From: Candidatus Gastranaerophilales bacterium
Lineage (GTDB): Bacteria; Cyanobacteriota; Vampirovibrionia; Gastranaerophilales; Gastranaerophilaceae
Assembly: GCA_944326455.1 (NCBI GenBank)
Contig: CALVEA010000002.1
Location: forward strand, 1-64,000
DNA length: 64,000 bases
Direction of reading: 5' to 3'
The position numbers and the translations under genes were made by a program. Under the pieces are notes generated by a model. The model saw nothing but the letters and a program-made list of their open reading frames with translations. It was not told the DNA's origin and ran no database searches. This document shows, piece by piece, positions 26,628 to 36,200 of the stretch (its first letter is position 1; every line of letters starts with the position of its first letter).

Positions 26628-26653
26628 ACAGCTACTAATACTTGATGAAAAGT

Positions 26654-26688
26654 AATGCGGTACGATGATATTTGTACCGCATTCTTTT
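26654..26688 (+). terminator. Intrinsic terminator of pfp
   Basis: A 10-bp stem (26654-26663 with 26674-26683), 10-nt loop, then CTTTTT. Confidence 0.9.
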
Positions 26689-26772
26689 TGTGTAATGAGT
26701 TTTGTAAAATTCTTGTGATTCGTATTATTTTATAGTAGGCTGTTTTTTGAGAAGAGTTTTTTGAGGTGTAAC

Positions 26773-27045
26773 ATGAAATGCGAAAGGGTTAGTAATTTCA
26801 ATTTGAACAGATACAAACTTACTGATGAAACACTCAGGCTTATTTCAAAGACAACAAAATTATCTAAAGAAGAATTAACAAACTTGCCGCTTGATAAACA
26901 GATAGAATTGATGGAGCAGCGAGGAAGTATAAAGAAGCCTAGTCCGGTAAGAAATTTTATTTCGGATTTGTACAGAAAAGTTGGTGAAAAATTCGGACTA
27001 TTGGAAAAAAATAGAAATTATAATTTCTATACAGATATTGACTAA
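26773..27045 (+). CDS. Small hypothetical protein
   Basis: 90 residues from the ATG at 26773, which has GAGGTG upstream; a TTG 12 bases earlier is less likely. Helical and charged, with no membrane segment. MKCERVSNFNLNRYKL may be a remote variant of the tag but lacks the FKG end. A hairpin (27070-27089) with a T run follows its stop. Function unknown. Confidence 0.55.
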   Translation: MKCERVSNFNLNRYKLTDETLRLISKTTKLSKEELTNLPLDKQIELMEQRGSIKKPSPVRNFISDLYRKVGEKFGLLEKNRNYNFYTDID

Positions 27046-27069
27046 TATTAATGCATGGTTTAGGGAACA

Positions 27070-27096
27070 GGCTATATTTTTGTATAGTCCGCTTTT
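27070..27096 (+). terminator. Probable intrinsic terminator
   Basis: GGCTATA / TATAGTC stem (one G-U pair) followed by CGCTTTTTT. Confidence 0.6.
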
Positions 27097-27116
27097 TTCG
27101 ATAACAAAGGAGTTTT

Positions 27117-27593
27117 ATGAAAGAATGGGTAAAAGCAATTTTAATATTGCCTTTTAATGTATTAATTGTAATTCCTTTTTTGATTTTACTATTTACAAAT
27201 TATACATACTCTTACAATGGCATAATGTATCTTATTGTAGGTTTGTTGTTTTTTATCGCAGGGATAAGATTAGCAATTTCTACAATGATTTTATTTTATG
27301 TAATTGGCAAAGGAACTCCGGCACCCTGGGCGCCGCCTAAACATTTAGTTGTCGAAGGACCCTATAAATATGTGAGGAATCCTATGATAACCGCAGTGCT
27401 TTCTATTCTTATAGGAGAAAGTTTGCTTTTGAATTCTATTAATATTTTTTATTGGGCAGCATTATTTTTTATAGTTAACTCTATATACTTTCCTTTATTT
27501 GAAGAAAAACAACTTATCTGCAGGTTTGGCAAAGAATATATTGATTATATGCGGAAAGTCCCGCGGTGGTTTCCAAAACTCTTCCACAAATAA
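27117..27593 (+). CDS. Isoprenylcysteine methyltransferase-like membrane protein
   Basis: 158 residues with four hydrophobic helices. The C-terminal half has VVEGPYKYVRNPMI and FPLFEEKQLICRFGKEYIDYMRKVPRW, the hallmark G-x-Y-x-x-V-R-[NH]-P and E-E-x-x-L-x-x-x-F-G-x-x-Y-x-x-Y motifs of the ICMT/PEMT-like family that binds S-adenosylmethionine at the membrane. In bacteria the substrate is usually unknown; lipid methylation is possible. Confidence 0.85.
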   Translation: MKEWVKAILILPFNVLIVIPFLILLFTNYTYSYNGIMYLIVGLLFFIAGIRLAISTMILFYVIGKGTPAPWAPPKHLVVEGPYKYVRNPMITAVLSILIGESLLLNSINIFYWAALFFIVNSIYFPLFEEKQLICRFGKEYIDYMRKVPRWFPKLFHK

Positions 27594-27598
27594 ATTCT

Positions 27599-28852
27599 TT
27601 ATTCATTGTACCAATCTACATTTCTGGTCGTATACATTATTAACGCTGTAATCAGGAATAACCCAATACTTCCGATGAGGAGAGCCATGTCCTGGAGATT
27701 CAGTAATATGTATAAGAAAGTGTATAATAAGGCTAATAAACTAAATATTAAGGTTGTAAATTTCGTATTTTGTCGTTTGGTTATAACAAAATGCGTATAA
27801 AGGCTTATAAGTCCAATGGTCATTATAGCCGCTATAATATATGCTAATATAAACGATGTAAATTCCGAAATAGAAACCAATAACAAGTAGAATATAAGCA
27901 TAGCTGCTCCCAGAAGAAGATATTGCAGCGGGTGAATTCGTTTCTTTGAAGTTTCAGTTATTTCAAATATAAAATAGCTCAGGAATGTAAGTGTTATAAA
28001 TAAGAAACCGTATTTGAGCGCTCTTGTCGCCATTCTGTAATTATCGACCGGCATGAGAAGGGATACTCCAACTTTTGCGCTGTTATTAATTTCACTATAT
28101 TTGTAGCTGCCTACAGAATCAGGATTAATTGTCGTAACATTTGTAGTGGCTACTTTAGGAACTTTCCATTGCGCAGAAAATTTATCCTTTTCGACTTCTC
28201 TTTTTGAAGGAAGAAAGTTTCCTGTAAAACTAGGATTTGCCCAGTTTCCGGCTATTTCTACGGTATTCATCTGACCGCCCAGATTAACAAAAGCTTCATT
28301 TACGCCTCGGATTTTATAACTAATTTCAAAAGGGATGCTCTTATCAGAAGTTTTAAGCTTTGTTGTGTATAGAGTGTCTTGCGATGAGGCTTCAACGCCA
28401 TTGATTTTAAATATAGGCTCATCAATAAAACCTGTAGAATCAGCAACTTGAAAGGATGTTGTTAAATCTTTATCCGACAAGTCGCCGTAGGTATTTAGAA
28501 AATCTCCTGTCAATTTTACATCTGCGGTATATACCGGAATTTTGTAGATACCTTTTTGTCTGGTTTCAGTAGAAATATTTACAAAAGCTTTATAATTATT
28601 TAATTGGAGTTGTACGGTTTCAATTTCTTTATCTTTTTTCCTATCAAAACTCATTTGCGGGCTTCCAAAAACCTGAACATCTCCCCAGGAAGATGCAACG
28701 CTTTTCACTGCATCATTTCTGTAAGATTCACGGTCATCAATAATCCCATACCAAAATCCTATTGGAATTAAGAGAAGCAGAAGCATTACTAACAGCAGAA
28801 AAAACTTTTTCATTTTTGAGTTTTCAGGCTGCCTAAAATCTGTATTTTGCAT
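27599..28852 (-). CDS. creD: CreD-family inner-membrane protein
   Basis: 417 residues. One N-terminal helix (MKKFFLLLVMLLLLLIPIGFWYGI) leads into a periplasmic beta-rich domain (residues about 50-280) starting REsYRNDAVKSVASSWG, a CreD signature, then six C-terminal membrane helices. CreD is an envelope-maintenance protein of the CreBC regulon; no creBC genes are present. The start has AGGAG nine bases upstream. Convergent with the preceding gene. Confidence 0.88.
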   Translation of the reverse strand: MQNTDFRQPENSKMKKFFLLLVMLLLLLIPIGFWYGIIDDRESYRNDAVKSVASSWGDVQVFGSPQMSFDRKKDKEIETVQLQLNNYKAFVNISTETRQKGIYKIPVYTADVKLTGDFLNTYGDLSDKDLTTSFQVADSTGFIDEPIFKINGVEASSQDTLYTTKLKTSDKSIPFEISYKIRGVNEAFVNLGGQMNTVEIAGNWANPSFTGNFLPSKREVEKDKFSAQWKVPKVATTNVTTINPDSVGSYKYSEINNSAKVGVSLLMPVDNYRMATRALKYGFLFITLTFLSYFIFEITETSKKRIHPLQYLLLGAAMLIFYLLLVSISEFTSFILAYIIAAIMTIGLISLYTHFVITKRQNTKFTTLIFSLLALLYTFLYILLNLQDMALLIGSIGLFLITALIMYTTRNVDWYNE

Positions 28853-28994
28853 AATTATAGTCTCCTAAATTTATTATTGATTTATGATAAAATATTTTAG
28901 CTAATTAGTCAATATATTAAATAAATATTATTTTTATAATTTGGCAAATTTTATTTTTACAGGTTTTTGACTTCTTAAGAAAGGAGTTTTTCCC

Positions 28995-29327
28995 TTGAAA
29001 ATACAACTAAACATCAACCATCCGACCTATCGCGCATCCGCTCGGGATTTAAAGTTTATAGAACATATCAGAGACAGAGATGTGTCTGTATTGGAAAATT
29101 TGCAGAAACAAAAGATAGAAACTCTATTAAAATTTCGAGAAGCAAAAAAAGTTGTAGAAACTTTTCAATATACTCTTGATAAGTATTCATTGTCCGGGGT
29201 GCCGCAAGCTATAATCAATAAAGCGAAGTCAGACTTGGATGAAATGAAAACTTTCAGAAATGTTCTTTGGAACAAGCTAAAAGAGATTAATCTTGCTATA
29301 TTAGCAGAAGAAGAAAAAAACTATTAG
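28995..29327 (+). CDS. Small tagged coiled-coil protein
   Basis: 110 residues. MKIQLNINHPTYRASARD is a tag variant (YRA in the place of FRA). The remainder is helical and coiled-coil-like. AAGGAG upstream; a TTG at 28995 is the annotated start. It lies 11 bases before the epimerase gene, so it is the first gene of the glucan operon. Function unknown. Confidence 0.65.
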   Translation: MKIQLNINHPTYRASARDLKFIEHIRDRDVSVLENLQKQKIETLLKFREAKKVVETFQYTLDKYSLSGVPQAIINKAKSDLDEMKTFRNVLWNKLKEINLAILAEEEKNY

Positions 29328-29338
29328 GGAATTTACTG

Positions 29339-30403
29339 ATGAATATAAATAGAATATCAATACAAGATGTCGGATTTAAAGGAATATTTGAACCAAACAT
29401 ATTAATAACAGGCAGTTCCGGCTATATAGGCAGTCATTTGGTTCCAAAATTGGCTGATTCCGGATATAACTGCATTGTAAGCTGCAGAAACAAAGACAAG
29501 CAAGAGTATTTGGAAAATGCTGTAGCAGACGTTAATAAAAACAAATCTGATAAAAGTCTTTGTTCATTTGTTAATTTTGACTTAACAGATGAGAACGGCT
29601 TAAATTCTGTGATAAGACAGAATAAACCGATTGATGCAGTTATTCATCTTGGCGGTTCAACATATAACAGTGAGTCTCTTGTAAATCCCAGAAAGTATTA
29701 TGATAATAATGTAATAGGCTCCAGAAATCTTGCGAATTCCTTACTCGATAATGATATAAAGAATCTCTTATATATTTCAACTGCCTCCATTTATGCAAAG
29801 CCGGGTTTGGGTAAGGTCTCAGAATCCAGGATGCCAGATCCTAAAACACCATACGCAAAAACAAAATATATAACGGAAATGATGTTAAATGATTACAAAG
29901 TGCACGGTTTAAAATCTACAATTTTGAGACTGTTTAATGTGGCAGGCGCGCATGGAGTGAATGATTTAGATATTGGTAAGAACGTTATTACATATCTTTT
30001 AAACCTTATTAGAACTGATGGTGTATTTACTCTGATGGGTAAAGATTATCCGACTTCAGACGGTACATGTGTAAAAGATTTTATACATATTGACGATGTA
30101 ACGGATGCAATTAGCAAATCGGTAAATTCTGTACTTGAGAATAAAAAGGCGTCAGGAACTTATAATCTGGGCACCGGTATAGGAACTTCTCTCGGAGAAA
30201 TTGTAAGAAAAAGTATTGATATAACCGGCAAGGATGTGAAATTAAGAATAGGTCTTGCTGCAGAAGGCGAAGTTCCAAGTTTGGTAGCTAATAATTCAAA
30301 AATTATGCGCGAAATTGGGTGGAAGCCTCTGAGGAACGTAGATGATATAATAAGCAGCTGCTGGCAATGGCTGCTTAAAAACGGAGGCAAGGCTGTTAAA
30401 TGA
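29339..30403 (+). CDS. NAD-dependent sugar epimerase (GalE-like), tagged
   Basis: 354 residues. After MNINRISIQDVGFKG a Rossmann fold starts with ILITGSSGYIGSHLV (NAD-binding GxxGxxG), followed by the catalytic pattern T/S...TPYAKTKY (YxxxK), and FNVAGAHG as in UDP-glucose 4-epimerases. It probably interconverts UDP-sugars, supplying or removing UDP-glucose for the glucan genes next to it. The stop overlaps the glgA start (ATGA), so both are made together. Exact sugar unknown. Confidence 0.88.
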   Translation: MNINRISIQDVGFKGIFEPNILITGSSGYIGSHLVPKLADSGYNCIVSCRNKDKQEYLENAVADVNKNKSDKSLCSFVNFDLTDENGLNSVIRQNKPIDAVIHLGGSTYNSESLVNPRKYYDNNVIGSRNLANSLLDNDIKNLLYISTASIYAKPGLGKVSESRMPDPKTPYAKTKYITEMMLNDYKVHGLKSTILRLFNVAGAHGVNDLDIGKNVITYLLNLIRTDGVFTLMGKDYPTSDGTCVKDFIHIDDVTDAISKSVNSVLENKKASGTYNLGTGIGTSLGEIVRKSIDITGKDVKLRIGLAAEGEVPSLVANNSKIMREIGWKPLRNVDDIISSCWQWLLKNGGKAVK

Positions 30404-33054
30404 TTGTAAATCCAATTAATGTTTCAAATGAAAAATCTTATTCTTTTATTTTAAATAGTAGAAACGACAGTAAAATAAATAAAATAGATGAAAAATTTAC
30501 TTCTATTCCTCGCGTTTCCGCAATTGCATTTCGCGGGGGAGAGAATCCAAAACAAGCAGCCTTCGTATCATTTGAGACCGTGCCAATAAACAAGACCGGC
30601 GGAATGGCTGATGTTGTAGGGGAACTGGCGCCTGAGTTAAATAAGCTCGGAATGGATGTCAGAGTTATAATTCCTCTTTTGAATGCTGAAGGAGGTGTGC
30701 CGGTAAACAGCGATGGGAAACCCATATATAGAACTCCTAAGGGGAAAGAATTCCTCGTTAAGGATTTAGGAGTTGATTTTGATTATACCTATGGTACGCA
30801 AAGAGGGAAAGGAAGAATTTATAAGGTAGATGACAGCCGAGTTAAGTTTCCTGTCTATCTTACATATTGCCCTGATGATGTTTCAAAGAATAAAACTGAA
30901 TATCAAGGCTGGATTATGGATCAGGTTAAAAATCAGGAAGCATTCAGTAAGGCAAGTATTGAAGCTTTAAAAAAATTGAAAGATAAAGAAGAATTTAATC
31001 CCAAATATGTTATGTCTTATGAATGGACAACTGCTCCAATAATTGAAGCAATGAGCAGCGATGACTATTACAAAGATAAGATAAAAATCGCAAATATTAA
31101 TAACTTTGGTCCGGTTTACCAGGGAAGAGTCGGTGCTCCGGTTGTTGCGCCGTATATTTTGTCAGATTCAGAACTCGAAAATCATTGCAATGAACCGAAA
31201 ACGAGAGCCTTGTTAGATGAAATATCAAGAGCTGTATATGCACGTGCAGGCGCAGAAAGCGATTTAAATATTAACAAAGAGATTTCAAGAGGTGATTACA
31301 AGAGTGCTTATATTAAAATTGCACAAAATTATGAAAAATATATCCCATACACAACAAATCATCTTGGATTTATGGACTTTTTAGTGATGGATAGTTTTCC
31401 TAAAAAAGGCTGGTTTAAAGGATATTATAATTTTTATGTGCCGGCAGTAAGGAAAGCTGATTCAATTGTAAGCTGCTCAGATACGTATATTAATGAATTG
31501 GCAGATGAGGACAGGTACTCGGACGGAGTTTCTAACCTGATGAATCTGGAGCGGCTAAAGAGTTATGGCATAACAATAGGGATGGATTACAGTTTACATA
31601 ACCCTGCAGCAACAGCGGAAGAAACAACAAAACCAGTTAAATATCCATTTTCAGCTAATGCAGAGGAACTTAAATCAAAACCTTCGTTATTGGATTACAA
31701 AACAGGAAAAACAAAAAATAAACTCTATCTGCAAGAAATTTTAGGAGCAGAATCTTTTGACAAAAATACTGCTGTAAATAAGATGGTGGGTGCAAAACAG
31801 TACGGCTATTTAGAAAAAGATAAAAATGCATTTGTATCCACTTTTATAACAAGATATGACCCGCAGCAAAAAGGTGTAGATATTGCTGTAAAGGCAGCAG
31901 AGATGCTTTTAGAAACAGAAAAAGATGCTCAAATAATTCTGGCAGGACCTGATTTTAGTAAAGATTATGCACTAATTAAGGAGTATTTAGATAAAGTTGT
32001 CTATAAATATCCTGGCAGAGCAGTTTTGTGTGATGGCTTTATTAATAACATTTCTCAATTTTATGCCGGTTCAGATACAGTTATGATACCGAGCCGATTT
32101 GCTCCGTTTGAATTGGTCCAGCTTCAAGGTATGCGTATGGGAGCTGTCCCGATTGCATCAAATTCCGGCGGTTTGGCAGAGATAATTGTTGATCCGCGTG
32201 ATACCGATAATGAAGATAAAATCCTTGGGTTCAAGTCTGAGGAATCTCTTTTCCTTTCGGAGGATCCTGAACGAGATTATTGTAATACTATAAAGCGAGC
32301 AATGGATGTTTATAAAAATCAGCCTGAAAAATGGAATAAGATTGTTTTAAATGGTCTTAAATATAAACGCACCTGGGATTTGCCGGCTAAGAAATATATG
32401 GAAACAGTTTTTAATCCGCTTAATTACAGCAATATCAAGGATTTGTTTTTTATAGATAAAAATTTCAGTGCGGGTTCAATATCTGAAAATGACAGTGATA
32501 AACAGATTGAAGACATCAGATATTTGGTAAATAAAGGTTTTAAAGAAATTATTCAAATAGATGGTGAGAACCGGCAGCTGAAGACTTTAGCTGAAAAATA
32601 CGGTCTTAAGTATAAAAATATTGACCTGGGAGATACTCCAAGTGAAGAAAGTGCTCTTAAACTGTTGAAGGAAATTGAAAAATCAGAAAAACCTTTTATA
32701 AATGAAGTTCCGGGAAAGAATAACAAATCTGTTCTGGCAGGGCTGTATCTTGCATACAAAACGCTTGAACATCCTGAAAAAATCCTAAATAACATCTGGG
32801 CAGACAGAGGTAAAAATTTTGAAGAAGAAATTTGGGGTGATAAAGATAAAATAAGAAATATAATGACAAAACTTTCAGTGCTCGGAGAGAGATACGGACA
32901 TGATGTAAATAAGCTGAAGCTGGGTGAGTTAGTTTTCGTAAATCCGGGATTGATTAATTCTGCATCAAGAAAAATGAAAGAAATTTTAGAAAAATTCAAA
33001 GATTTAACTGCTTGGAAAGAAGTTGTTTATTCAGGAAGACATTATATAAAGTAA
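30400..33054 (+). CDS. glgA: Glycogen/starch synthase with extra C-terminal domain
   Basis: 884 residues; typical GlgA has about 480. A 45-residue N-terminal extension ending AIAFRGGENP carries the tag. The GT5 catalytic part runs from AAFVSFETVPINKTGGMADVVGEL (near 50-70, KTGGL-type nucleotide-sugar site) to SRFAPFELVQLQGMRMGAVPI and SNSGGLAEIIVD near 560-590. About 150 residues are inserted in the middle. Residues about 705-800 read like a dual-specificity phosphatase fold (GFKEIIQIDGEN, LAEKYGLKYKNIDLGD, FINEVPGKNNKS) but without the Cys and Arg of the active site. It elongates alpha-1,4-glucan from a nucleotide-glucose. Confidence 0.9.
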   Translation: MIVNPINVSNEKSYSFILNSRNDSKINKIDEKFTSIPRVSAIAFRGGENPKQAAFVSFETVPINKTGGMADVVGELAPELNKLGMDVRVIIPLLNAEGGVPVNSDGKPIYRTPKGKEFLVKDLGVDFDYTYGTQRGKGRIYKVDDSRVKFPVYLTYCPDDVSKNKTEYQGWIMDQVKNQEAFSKASIEALKKLKDKEEFNPKYVMSYEWTTAPIIEAMSSDDYYKDKIKIANINNFGPVYQGRVGAPVVAPYILSDSELENHCNEPKTRALLDEISRAVYARAGAESDLNINKEISRGDYKSAYIKIAQNYEKYIPYTTNHLGFMDFLVMDSFPKKGWFKGYYNFYVPAVRKADSIVSCSDTYINELADEDRYSDGVSNLMNLERLKSYGITIGMDYSLHNPAATAEETTKPVKYPFSANAEELKSKPSLLDYKTGKTKNKLYLQEILGAESFDKNTAVNKMVGAKQYGYLEKDKNAFVSTFITRYDPQQKGVDIAVKAAEMLLETEKDAQIILAGPDFSKDYALIKEYLDKVVYKYPGRAVLCDGFINNISQFYAGSDTVMIPSRFAPFELVQLQGMRMGAVPIASNSGGLAEIIVDPRDTDNEDKILGFKSEESLFLSEDPERDYCNTIKRAMDVYKNQPEKWNKIVLNGLKYKRTWDLPAKKYMETVFNPLNYSNIKDLFFIDKNFSAGSISENDSDKQIEDIRYLVNKGFKEIIQIDGENRQLKTLAEKYGLKYKNIDLGDTPSEESALKLLKEIEKSEKPFINEVPGKNNKSVLAGLYLAYKTLEHPEKILNNIWADRGKNFEEEIWGDKDKIRNIMTKLSVLGERYGHDVNKLKLGELVFVNPGLINSASRKMKEILEKFKDLTAWKEVVYSGRHYIK

Positions 33055-33056
33055 GA

Positions 33057-33084
33057 TTGAAATTTTATATTGATGTAATATAAT
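33057..33084 (+). promoter_or_regulatory. Sigma-70-type promoter of the giant GH13 gene
   Basis: TTGAAA (33057-33062), 16 bases, TATAAT (33079-33084), right after the glgA stop. It gives a leader of about 125 bases before the GTG start at 33216. Confidence 0.65.
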
Positions 33085-33215
33085 TAAGCAAGAAATTTAG
33101 TGAAAATGTGTATTATATACAATATTAAATTTTGTAAAATTTTTAAATCGCATGCCATATATTGGGCAAAAATTATTTTTTTACATTCTTTATATATCTA
33201 GAAGGAGTTTTCACG

Positions 33216-36200
33216 GTGTTTGTAAATAAAATTAGCAGTGTTGCGCAAAATGTAGGGTTTAAAGGCTATGAGCATGTAAAAAATGAAGTTGGTGAAACTG
33301 TCATGAAATTCAATTATCCCTATGACAGTGCAAACGAAGACTGTGAAGTACAAATTTTCCGTGTTGAGAGATTAGATAATTATGATTATAAGGTTGTAGA
33401 AACACCTATTGCCAGAATTCCTTTAAAACCTGAAGGTGTAAATGTTAATATTCAAGATATTACGAATTTAGATAAAGAAGATGCGTTTGCATATAAGGTC
33501 GTTTTGACGGATAAGAAGACCGGAGTCTCAAGAGAGGCTGCTGATACAGGGGTAAAAATTAAGCAGCTGAATAACGGGAACTTCGGATTTAGGCTTACTG
33601 ATGATTATGGAAAAGACCCGATTTCAAATTATAAGTATACTCTTGTAACCAGAAAAGGAACCACTCCTATGGTACAGGGTGCGGGCTATTTAATAACTCC
33701 GGACTCGTACATGCCCGGCGCAAGGTATAAAGGTTTTTCTGATTCAAATACCGGTGAAATAGAATATGACGAAAAATACCAAAAAGAGACTGAAAATTCA
33801 GTAAAACACTTTTCTCGTGTATATGGCGGCAACCTTGCCGGCATGGAATTAATGATTCCTAAAATTAAGGAGCAAGGTTATACCGTTCTATTTTCAACTC
33901 CGATTGCAAACGGTGCAAAAGGGTGGTCTTTAGGCTATTGGAATAAGAATAATATGCAAGTTTCCCCAGGTATGGGTAATACTGAGAATTTTGCATCTTT
34001 CTTTAGAAAACTCTATGCAAACGGTATGAAATATGTTTATGATGGGACTTTTACATCTGAGGGGCTGGAAGGTATTCATTTTCAATATGCGCGCAGGTGG
34101 GCTGAACAGAATCCGCAAACATACTATTGGTTTAGAATGAACGGTCTGAAAAATTCAAATCTCGGATTGGGAGTTATACCTAAGAATGCCGAACATTTGC
34201 GTTATAGAGTAATCAACTCTCCGTACAAGTATGAATTACAGTCTGACGGAACTTATAAAAATGTTGGTAATCCTGATTATAAAGCTGATAAGGAAACCTT
34301 ATTCCAAATTTATGATTCAACTCAGCCTGGCGAAGATCAATTGAAAGCCTTGGATGAGGCGATAGTCAATTATAGTAACTTGAAAGCCGGTGATCCTCTG
34401 AGTATAAATACTCATGACGACACTGTTATCAACTTTGTATTTCAGATTGATCCAAAAGAATATGCAAGACGTATAGATGTTATTAATGATTTAAACAAAA
34501 AGTATGATAAGAAAATCAGCTTAGATAGTACTGAAGGAGCCGTTCTTGCCGGACAGTTTTCTAATTTTAAAATTAACAGAAAAACAGAAGGCGGTTTCGT
34601 AACTTGGGATGCGAATACAGACTTGGTTAAAATGAATTACCATATTTCAGGTTATGATGAAAAACAACTCCAATCTATTGTAAGTCCTACCGAACGCGAT
34701 TATGAAAGACAAATGATAATTCGCGGAACAAAAGAAGTTCAGGATATGGCTATTCAGGCTGGTAAATATTGGACCGGTAAAGTTAAAGATATCCAAACAG
34801 CATATACTGCAAAAACTATAGGTTCAGCAAAAACAACGGAAGCCATTAAGAAATTGGCAGCAGAAGGAAAACTTCCGGAAAAAGCAGTGTTGAGCAGCGA
34901 GGCTCTTGATAATATTTTGAATGGCAATTATATGCTTGAACCAAAAGGACTGATGTCAAGAGATGATGTTACTGTTAAATCTTTAATGAGAATGCCTCTT
35001 GATGCATTAGAATTTGGAGAAAATACAGTCGGTGTTCTATCAACTTCATATTTTTCAAATCGTGCAACGACAGATGAGACTATTGGTGTATCAAGATTTG
35101 ACTTGATGAAGCAGAATAATCCTCACCTCGTTGAGCCTTATGCAAAAACTTATAATAAGGTGAATAATCTGTTTACAAATCAGCTGAAAGGTTTTGCAGA
35201 TGAGATTATTAACAAAGTTAATGAGTCTTCTTCCGAAAAACTTATAGATAAAGATGGCGAGTATACTGAATACGGTGAGTATGTAATAAATCTTGTCGGT
35301 CAGGATATTGCAAAATATGCCTTGCTTAAAGCATTAGGCGGAGATAATTTTAAGACAAAGATTCTTAATACCGGTGAGTTGACTTATGATTATGATTTGT
35401 TAATGAAATCAACTTCTTTGAAAGCTCTGGGTATAAATGCAAGCAGTCCTGAAAATGAAGCAAAACTTCTGGAAGAAAAATTTGAAAGAGGTTTAAAAGC
35501 TCTTACAAAAACCGATATTAATTTTGTGGCAGATTCTGTATTGAAGCGGATTGCCGGAACTGATACAATGAGTTTTAGAATAGCAGAAGCAATGGTCGAT
35601 AAGGCAAGTGCCGGATTAGACTGGAGACTTGATGCTGCAAAAGACGTCATTGATATGGATGCTGTACGTAATGAAGAAAATTCATTTGATGACAGCTGGG
35701 ATTACGTTATCAATTTTTGGACAAAATTTGTAAACGGTGTAAAATCGGAAAACCCTAATTCAAATATAGTTGCAGAAATAACTGATATTCCGGACTTGAT
35801 GAGAAATACCTATGGTCTTGACAGCTGCCCTTATGACGGGGGTACTGATGTCGGACAAAAGTTTAACGGAGAACCGGATGCTTTTGCTAAATTCTTCAAT
35901 GAGACGGGTGTTACGACAGAAGCCGGTTATTCTTATTTCTTTACGGATTTATTAACCTCTTTTGCGCCGGGTTTTGATACCGGCAGCGGTGAATCATATA
36001 CTCATAATGCTTACAAAAACAGGTTAAAACTGCTTTTGCAAACAAGAAGTGCGGATTATCTCAGAAATTTCTATACATTTATGGGTAACCATGATAAACC
36101 TCGTATGATTCATGGTTTGGCTTTGGATATGAAATTATTCCATTCAAATCTTTTAAACGACGGCAAGAAAGATTTTAAGCAGAATCGCGAGTTTAGAAAA

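Noticed and set aside
33162-33215. Earlier TTG start for the giant GH13 protein
   Set aside because: The GTG at 33216 has AAGGAG at correct spacing and gives the tag at the very N-terminus as in the other proteins.
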